Source: Scatophagus argus
Lineage: Eukaryota > Chordata > Actinopteri > Scatophagidae
Assembly: GCF_020382885.2 (NCBI RefSeq)
Contig: NC_058503.1
Span: 19,353,535-19,417,534 of the forward strand
Direction: 5' to 3'
Length of the DNA stretch: 64,000 nt
Below, one piece after another: positions 56,101 to 64,000 of this stretch. How positions within the stretch are numbered: the first letter of the stretch is position 1; each line of letters opens with the position of its first letter. A model generated the notes under the pieces. It searched no databases. It had not been told where the DNA came from and saw only the letters and a program-made list of their open reading frames with translations. The translations under genes and the position numbers were made by a program.

Positions 56101-59100
56101 GCATTGATTCTTTAATGTTTCATGACTTAAAAAAGAGATGTAAAATCAACAACTGCTAATATTCTGTTATCACATTCCTAGACGGAGGTGATTGTGAATA
56201 CTGTGTTTGAAGATCTTGCACTGAAAAGAGGGGCAGTTTCAAATGCCATCTTTCATGCCGCTGGATCCAAACTTCAGGAGCTGGTAAATGCGCAAAATGC
56301 AAGTGGAAGCCTCGGTGAGGTCATTGTTACTGAGGGCTGCAAGCTGAAGTGTGCACTAGTTTTTCATGCAGTCACACCTCATTGGGACAATGGACAAGGC
56401 ACAGCTGAAAAGGTAATGTCATGTATGCTATGTGCTGAATTACAGGTATATTGACTCTATTTGAGGTCACAAGTCATCGCTTAGTTACAGGGGCTGGAAC
56501 TAAATGGATGCAACACTGGAGTAATCTAATCCCAACTCTTAATAGTTATTTTTTTATAACCATTTAGTCTATAAAATGTGAAAAAAAATGTGAAAAAAGC
56601 CTGAAGTGACATTGTCAAATTGATTTTTATGTCCAACCAGCAGTCCAAAATCCAAATACTGTTCCTTTGCTATAAAAAAATGACAAAGAAATGCAGCAAA
56701 TGCTTACATTTAAGAATCTGGAAACAGCTAATGTTTGACACATTTGCATTAAAATTGATTACATTGATTGAAGTATCGGAATATTTAGCAAATAATTTTC
56801 TTTCACTCAACTAATTGGGCAGCTTTTGAGGCAGCTAATTGGGTAGTTTATATCCATTCATTTTTTGTTGCATAAAAACTCCTCACTGCTAGATAACAGT
56901 TTTGCAATCGATCTTCAGCCTCAAGTGACACAGGAAGAAGGAAGCACATATCGCTAATCTAGTCACAAAGAACAAATGTCTATGAAACAATAACAAGTAT
57001 TACAAGTAACCCTTATATGTGACACATATTGTATCGCAAGATCCTTGCCAATACACAGCCCCACTAGCTATCAAGAACGTTTATGTTTTGCCTTCCAGAC
57101 CTTGAGTGGGATTTTCAAGGATTGCTTGAGAAAGGCAGAGGACAGTGGTCAGACCTCCATATCCTTCCCTGCCATTGGTACTGGAAACCTGGGTTTCCCA
57201 AAAGATCTTGTAGCCTCATCGATGCTGGATGAAATTTTAGCATTTAGCAAAAAGAAACAACCCAAGCACCTGAAGAAGGTTGTGATCATACTTTACTCAG
57301 GGGACACACAGACTATCCAGGTAAGAAGAGAAAACAAGCTTTGTAATGCTTTCATTCTCTGTGTTCAAAACTTAAAATTAGAATCTTTTAGATTTTAGGC
57401 CTGATTCATTTGGTGATCAGAAATCCAAAAGAAGAACTGATGTATCTGTTCAGCAAAGGAGTTGGCCACCTTGCTTGAGTAGAAAACTACTTCAGTTTTT
57501 GTAGAAATTAAAACAACTCGATTGGCTCTTGCCTGGCGGGCATTTGTATTGTGCCACAGGATATAATTTTACTGACAAATCAGCAGTATCAACAAGTAAT
57601 AAATCAGTTGTACAGCACTGTTCACAAAGTGGCAGTCATTTAAGTCTGGGTTTCTTCTGCTTTTCCATGACATTTGTGAATTTTTTGGTGCCAGTATCTC
57701 TGATTGCGTCCCCAGGTTTTTAGTGATGAATTCACGAAGAAGTTCCCAAATACCTCAGTTGTTCAAGCGCCCACATGCTCAGGTAAGCAGTATTATTGGG
57801 ATATTTTAACATGAAAACGTTTACCTATTTAAATTACTTAAATGGAGTGATTTAAGTCAATTAATGATGATCAAGTTAACATTCAATAATTATGAACGTT
57901 AACTGTTTGTGATTTTAACATTACTACTTTTAATTTATGGGTTTTTCAGCTGTTGTTAATTCCTTGTTTGTGTTTGCTATCTAAGGTCCCTTCACTAAAG
58001 TTGTGTCAACCTCGGGGATGCATGAGACCAAAATGGGAAGTGTGGCAGTACAGGTGGTGACAGGAGACATAACCACGGAGACCACTGATGTCATTGTCAA
58101 CTCTTCCAATGAAAATTTCACTCTTAAGTCAGGTAATTTATAGGTTTTCTTACTCTACCCTTGACTGCTTTTTTGCACTTCTGGTTAGATGCTAAGCTGC
58201 ATTTCATTGTCTCTTTCATTTGTACACTGTACGGTGACAATAAAGTTAAACCTGATGAGAAAGATGGATTTAATCTAGAAAAGAACTAGGATCTTGCAGT
58301 GAAGCAAAAGTAATTTTAGTTTGAGATTCTTTTAGATTTAATGTAAATATTTAAATGTAGTGGATAGTTTTAAATGTGTGATTACTTTTGAAGTACTATT
58401 CACAACAAGGCAACATATTTGACAAATGAGTATTTAAAATCAATACTAACACAAATATTAGGCCACACAGTAATCATGTCTTTCAATTTAGATTTATTTA
58501 TCCCACATTGTTTTATTCTTTTTATTCTATCTTTGTTTCCTCTAGGAGTATCAAAGGCTATTCTGGATGCAGCTGGTCAGCTTGTTGAAGACGAATGTCA
58601 GAAACTTGGTAAGGGGGAATTTGCACCCAGAGCTGACAAAAAAACACAGTATAACAGATTTCTTGCTTGGCCATCACAGTTATTAAGCCTGTTCTGTAAT
58701 CATGACCCAAGATTGTTTCAGAAAACATCAGGTTTCAGAGGCATTCAAATATACTGTCTACACCTTCAGGTTCCCAGCCCAATTCAGGCATGGTAATGAC
58801 CCAGCCAGGCAACCTGAAGTGTAAGAAGATCCTACACGTAATTGGACAGACGGACCCAGTCAAAATCAACAAGGTTGTGAAAGACGTACTTCAAATGTGT
58901 GTGAAAGACTCATACACTTCTGTCTCGTTTCCTGCCATTGGTACAGGTGAGATTCATCAGTTGGATGTGGTGTGTATCACTTCTGCTCAAAGCCATCTGA
59001 GTTGCTGGGTTTGTGTATACAAATAAACCTCCGAAATTCCAGTTATTACCAGTTTATGATTTTGCAATCAGTTTGCAATTTAGGTTTATATTCAAAAGTT

Positions 59101-61814
59101 TTTTTGAGGCTGCGGCACACTTTGATTATCGCAAGAGTTTGTCATATGTGCTGTACAATTTTAGGTCAAGGCAGTGTACAGGCAAGGCAGGTGGCAGATG
59201 CCATGTTGGACGCAGTGATTGACGTGTTGACTCAGAACACTACCATTACCATGAAGACAGTCCGGATAGTTATTTTCCAGCAACCAATGTTGAAAGATTT
59301 CTACAGCAGCATGCAACAAAGAGAAGCCAGTGACCCTAAGGATACGACTGGGTCCTGGTTTGGAACAATCGGCTCCAAAATTAAATGTAAGTACAGTAAA
59401 GAGAATAAATTTTTTTGTTCATATTTCTTAATCTGAAGAGCTTTGTTAGATCTCAAGGATACGCACAATGAATCTGAATGTAAACATAATTTTTCTTTGT
59501 TTACAGAAGAACTCCTAATGGCACCTTTAAATGGTAAATTCTAATGCAGATCTTGTTACTTGTTCTTTCAGCGTTCTTTACTGGAAGTGCTGACAAGCCC
59601 CCGATAGATGGGGATTTTGTCATTGAGGCCCTGAAAGTGGAACCCGCTTGCTTCCACGTCTGTGGCGACTCACAGGCTAAAGTAGACTCAGCCAAGCAGT
59701 GGATCAGTGACCTGATATCCAAAGAGCACAGCAGCAACAGCATTTCAGATGACATCATCCTCAGACTCTCTGGTGCAGACCGTCAGCGCGTTGTTGACAT
59801 CCAGAAGACCATGAACGTGAGCATAAGAACTGAGAGCAAGAAGGGCCAAGCCTCTTTCACCATCGAGGGGCTCAGCAAGGATGTGCTTCGGGCCAGCAAT
59901 GAGATCCACATGATGCTGGGAAAAGTGAGAGATGAGGAGGACCTGAAGAAGAAAGTGGAGGTGGCGGGCACAATGGCAGAGTGGCAGTACCAGCAGCAGG
60001 GGTCTCAGTTTCAGAGTTTTAATCCAATGACCAACTACGAGCTTGAGCAAGCATTGGGAAATAATCTAAAAACTGTAAAAGTCACCATCCAGGGTCAAGA
60101 CTACACAGTTCAAATGCCAAATGGACCTGCTGCTGATAGCAAAGGACACACCCTGGAGATAAAGCGCATTGACAAATTAAAAGGTATCGTAATATTTGTG
60201 TCCTTCGATAAATGGAAACATGTTATTTGTTGTAATCCTGCTTCTCCTGCCTAACATTCACAGCAGTGCATGATAAAACCACATTTGAGTCAGTTAAAAT
60301 TAATTTAATTACTATCAGGTTTTAGCATGTTTTTTTTTTTCTGGATCACTTTCGTAGCACTGTATATATTGTTATTTGTTCATCACGGATTTCTTGTATA
60401 CCAGAGTTCCAAAAACTTTTGGCAATAAATTGCTGATGCCAAAATTGTTTGTTATTCCACCAGAGGAAGACATTCCTGGAAACTGGGTGACCATGCCAGC
60501 CAACACCTCGTGTCAGGCCGTCACCATCAATGCTGGGACAGCCGAGTATACTGAAGTCGAGAATCTGTTCAAGGCCACATGCAAACAAAACATTATTAAG
60601 GTAGATAACATTTAACATGCACTGTATGCATGAATAATGTTTGAGCCATCACATCTCCATCATCACGTGTTCATCATTGGGTGACATCAATGAATCCCTC
60701 ACATATACAAGACCTATAAACAGTATTCACCCCTACATCATATACTTTTAATTAACTGACATTACTTTGTAGAAATCTGTTTTCACTATGACATTAAAAA
60801 GCTTTTTTGTAATTTTTTTTTTTTGCAAATTATATTGACTATCATTCCATTTATAAAAGCATTGAAAGGGGAAAACATCCAAGGGGGTGAGTACGTTCCA
60901 TGGGCGCTGTACATTTTATAATTTAATAAAAAATCCATTATATGGAAAAGCCATTCACATCACAGACGCAGAGCAGAATGCAGAATAACATACTTTTTCT
61001 TTTTCCCTTTTAGATTGAGAGGATTCAGAATCCTATATTGTTTAAGAGCCTACAGATCAAGAAGCGTGACATGGAGCAGAGAAACGGTCATCAGAACAAC
61101 GAGAAGCGTCTCTTCCATGGCACCTGCCATAACACCGTGGCCTACATCAACGAACACGGCTTCAACAGGAGTTACGCAGGAAAGAACGGTGAGAAGTTTC
61201 TGTTGAAAGTATGAACACTGACAGTTGTCGTTCAGTCAGTTCTACATATGTGCTCTTAAAAAAACAAAACAAATACTATAAGGACTTATAGCAAGCATCT
61301 CACTGATTATCTAACTCATTAACTTCTGTTGCACTACATGTATATATATATATATTTTTTTTTTCTCTTGTAAATATTTTATTCTTCCTTTTATTATTAT
61401 TATTGGTATTTTGTATTTTGTATGGTGCACAGGACAGAGAAAAATCCGGAGTCAAATTCCTTGTATGGTCACACATACTTGGCAAATAAAGCTGATTCTG
61501 ATTCTGATTCTGATTCTGTTATTCTGTTTTCAGCTACTTGTTATGGCAATGGCACATACTTTGCCATCAATGCTAGTTACTCGGCCCAGAACACCTACTC
61601 CAGTCCCAATCAGAATGGGGAGAAGTGCATGTACCTCTGTCGGGTGTTAACGGGGGATTACACCCAAGGAAAACAAAATATGGTGGTGCCACCATTCAAG
61701 ACCAACTCCATTCAGAAGTACGACAGTGTCGTGGACAACTTGACCGCTCCCAGCATGTTTGTAATTTTCCATGACAGCCAGGCTTATCCTGAATATTTGA
61801 TTACATTCAAGTGA
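50163..61814 (+). CDS. parp14: PARP14 (BAL2), mono-ADP-ribosyltransferase with three macrodomains
   Basis: Transfers single ADP-ribose units and reads ADP-ribose; in mammals it acts in STAT6 and interferon responses. Exons: 50163-50337, 50444-50544, 51209-51239, 52542-52829, 53308-53532, 53661-55900, 56182-56412, 57099-57320, 57716-57782, 57986-58132, 58546-58608, 58770-58946, 59165-59386, 59572-60183, 60464-60600, 61014-61188, 61534-61814. Phases agree; 1,797 residues (human 1,801). N-terminal RRM/KH-like region to about 780; macrodomain 1 about 785-965 (HAVVNSSNQNLKLDGGLSRA), macrodomain 2 about 1005-1185 (FPAIGTGNLGFP), macrodomain 3 about 1205-1385 (VIVNSSNENF, FPAIGTGQG); WWE about 1530-1600 (EWQYQQQ); catalytic domain about 1605-1797 with HGT (His near 1681), YGNGTYFA and PSMFVIF. 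The triad is H-Y-M. The start codon is the first in the transcript after the ISRE region. Confidence 0.93.
52541..52547 (+). other. parp14: Tandem AG acceptor of a parp14 exon
   Basis: The acceptor reads TTAGCAGCAG|AT, so three AGs three bases apart are possible. All keep the frame and change the protein by one or two residues. I used the first. Confidence 0.6.
53014..53260 (+). mobile_element. Decayed copy of the hAT-type MITE in a parp14 intron
   Basis: AACTAAGTACAATTTCCTCA, then GGTACTTGTG and CTGAGTATTTCCATTTTCTG, matches the internal text of the family seen at 27900 and 36770. No intact ends. Confidence 0.55.
58181..58258 (+). mobile_element. Retroposon 3' tail in a parp14 intron
   Basis: GCATTTCATTGTCTCTTTCA, then CACTGTACGGTGACAATAAA: the common tail of fish retroposons. 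Confidence 0.5.
61420..61520 (+). mobile_element. Retroposon tail with (TGATTC)n beside the last parp14 acceptor
   Basis: AATTCCTTGTATGGTCACAC, ACTTGGCAAATAAAGCTGAT and about four TGATTC units (61491-61520), ending 13 bp before the acceptor of the catalytic last exon. Confidence 0.7.
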
Positions 61815-63516
61815 CCTGGCTGTGTACTGAGACAACAAATTAAATGTCTTACATTTGACTCTTCCTATGTAACAAACACATTTTTGCTAATTATCCGCTG
61901 ATTACTGGGTTTGTTTTTGCATCTGCTGAATATTTGTAGTTTAAACATTTGATGACTGCAGTTAACAATCTTTTGTTGCTATCAAGCAACTAATAATGCT
62001 CACAGGGGGTCATTTATGGAAGACCTAAGTATTCAGACCCCATATAGTGCCTTGAAAACATCTTTGTGAACCTATCGTATAATAATCTGAAAAATAAATC
62101 AAGGAAAGGAAAGAAAATGGTCTGTGTAATTGCACTGAACACAGTGTTCATGACAACCGGAAGGCTGATGGAAAGTACTTGCTGTTCCAGGAAATCATGT
62201 GACAGTCAGGATAACACTCACTTTTGGTTTTGATAGTAAAACTGAAACATCCACTGTTCCTTCACAGTAATCCTGCACAAATAAAATTTCTTCCAGGTGC
62301 ACTAATGTGTTGACTATTTTCTTTACATTTCATTTAAACTTACTGTCTATGTGAGTGTCCATCTTCTGTCTGTTAGAGGAGTACACATAGTAAAGCGAGT
62401 GGTTTCCAGATCTTAATTCACAAGCCAAACAAAAGTCAATTTTTAAAGCAATTCACTTTACCAAATACACATTCCCTGACAAACATTCAGTTTACCTCTC
62501 AGTTATTTATTCCAAACGGAGAATGAAGGTTCTGGTGTTTTGCTTTGTTTACACCAATTAGTTTATCACTTTTTTCCAATTCAGTGGTAAAAAGTAGCTT
62601 CGCTCTTCATCAAAAGGTCTGAATTTGTAGTCTCTTGCTCTAAAATTAAGATAGAGTATAAGTGTCCTGTCTGCCTTCAGATGTCAGTATGGACATAGTC
62701 ACATTACACCTCTGCCATTGTATTTTCGTAAAAGCGGTGCCACTTTGTTGAGGAGAAATAAAATACTTAATTGCAATTTTCAAAAATAATTGGAATAAGA
62801 CCATAAATACGTTTAAGTGTACCTGAACACACAGCCTGTTGTTAGCTGAGACAGTATGAGAGAAGCTGGGAAATCACAGACTTGTTGTTACACACCTTTG
62901 TTAAAATGAAATCCTCTGCTGAACTCTGGCTCCACCTGCAGGTCACATTGCGGACTTACCACCGTGACTATTAAATCCTTTTGCAAAGTCTGAGTGTTGA
63001 GATTTAGGGCTTTGCAGATAACAGAAACTGTACACCACAGCTGTTCTCTAAGCCACAAGTTTTTATGGAGTCGATCTGACGACGATAAGCAGTTCTTTAA
63101 ATAGAGATGACAGAACCTACAATAACAGTTTTTTAAGAACAAAATGTCACTATACAAATATATCAAAGCTATAAACCTGACTTCTAAAAAACCAAACAGT
63201 CCCCTTCAATATTAAGCTTCCCTTGTGCTTTCGTTTTCTAGTGGATTTTTCTTTTTGTTGCTGTCGGTGAACGCATTCCCAGCACGGCTCAGGTGTGCCT
63301 GGACCGACCTGTCTTTTGGAAGTTTCAAACACGGAAGTTTCAGGACTCATCACGACTCATTTTCATACGCTCTTGCACAGGGGTGTGTTCGGTACGCTGG
63401 CTTCCCTGACGTGTTTTTCTTAGGCTGAATTAAAAGGTCAAATCTGTTGACAGTGAGCACTTCTAAATAGCTCTTTTGGACGTCAGGAAACCAGGTTCCA
63501 GCGGGAGTCCGACCCA
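61815..63516 (+). other. parp14 3' UTR and esyt3 upstream region
   Basis: AATAAA at 62093-62098 is the likely parp14 polyadenylation signal; another lies near 62278. From about 63220 the sequence gains some CpG before the esyt3 start. No additional gene is supported. Confidence 0.5.
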
Positions 63517-63852
63517 ATGGCACCCGCAGGACCGGCGGAGGGAGCGGGGCTCGGGGAAAGCCTGACGATTGACGGCAGCACGGAAAAGTTGAGCTCCCCT
63601 GCTGTCAATCGCATTCTGATGGAGTTCCTGATTTACTTTGGTAGAGCCGTACTCGTTTTCTATCCCGTGTACCTGACGGGATACCTGGGCCTCAGTATCA
63701 GCTGGGTTCTGCTGTGCATGGTGATGGTCTCCTGGTGGAAGAAGAATCGCCAATGGAAAGACGCCCGGATCGGAACCGCCATCGAGTTTGTGGATAATGA
63801 AGCGAATCTGGTCCACAAGGAGCTGCAAAGTGCCTTACAAATGGCAACATGG
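63517..63852 (+). CDS. esyt3: Extended synaptotagmin, first coding exon (partial gene)
   Basis: E-Syts anchor in the endoplasmic reticulum and tether it to the plasma membrane, moving lipids through an SMP domain and binding calcium through C2 domains. This exon encodes the first 112 residues. They comprise a polar N-terminus, the hydrophobic membrane hairpin at about 35-73 (LMEFLIYFGRAVLVFYPVYL, then GYLGLSISWVLL), the basic stop (SWWKKNRQWK) and the lead into the SMP domain (IEFVDNEANLVHKELQ), ending at a GTATGT donor with phase 0. The FVDNE and hairpin text fits ESYT3 better than ESYT2, and FAIM and ESYT3 are near neighbours on human 3q22, which supports the choice. The SMP and C2 exons lie beyond the right edge. 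Confidence 0.85.
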
Positions 63853-64000
63853 GTATGTACAAGGCCAAAATACAGTACCGTAACAGACTTGGAGCATCTT
63901 TACCAGGCCATTAAGGGCACTTCAGAGGACAGGCAGCAAAGGGTCCACACAGAAACAGGTCCAAAATCAGACCTGGTGTTTGCTGTTTTGGGAGACCCTG
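63853..64000 (+). other. esyt3: First coding intron of esyt3 (start)
   Basis: Sequence after the GTATGT donor, up to the window edge. No further exon seen. Confidence 0.6.

Noticed and set aside
63463-63828. 121-codon minus-strand ORF over the esyt3 exon
   Set aside because: Shadow of the GC-richer esyt3 first exon, which has clear homology on the plus strand.

Overview
This is vertebrate nuclear DNA, almost certainly from a teleost fish, probably a percomorph. The genes are intron-rich with GT-AG splicing, the intergenic DNA is AT-rich, and it carries fish-type retroposon tails, a tRNA-headed SINE and Tc1/mariner and hAT MITEs. All exon models were built by hand from reading frame, splice phase and remembered vertebrate family features. 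No search was run.

Layout. (1) 404-8065, + strand: 3' part of lactase-phlorizin hydrolase (lct), 15 exons, 1,681 residues; the start lies off the left edge. (2) 11052-12323, - strand: a gamma-type connexin (Cx43.4/Cx45 group) with a 14-nt last coding exon. (3) 12.4-34.9 kb: a gene-poor stretch with a possible promoter near 16.4-17.1 kb, an isolated RFX X-box, MITEs, a LINE relic and simple repeats. (4) 34976-36526, +: a CXCR1/CXCR2-type chemokine receptor in two coding exons. (5) 40395-41985, +: faim, complete, 180 residues. (6) 44895-48858, -: parp9, 756 residues. (7) 50163-61814, +: parp14, 1,797 residues. (8) 63517 to the right edge, +: first coding exon of an extended synaptotagmin, best fit esyt3.

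How the genes relate. parp9 and parp14 stand head to head across about 1.3 kb. That gap carries two ISRE/IRF-like motifs, suggesting one interferon-responsive divergent promoter driving two macrodomain ADP-ribosylation proteins: a likely pseudo-transferase (PARP9) and a mono-ADP-ribosyltransferase (PARP14). With the chemokine receptor and faim, the right half is enriched for immune and cell-survival genes; lct and the connexin are not obviously connected. The neighbours mix genes that in human lie on 2q (LCT, CXCR1/2) and 3q21-22 (FAIM, PARP9, PARP14, ESYT3).

Most notable: glutamine instead of the acid/base glutamate in lactase domain III (the substitution used by plant myrosinases); an in-frame, stop-free 111-nt intron at the connexin C-terminus; the shared ISRE-bearing parp9/parp14 promoter; a candidate 27-nt poison microexon in parp14; and altered catalytic-triad residues in both PARPs.
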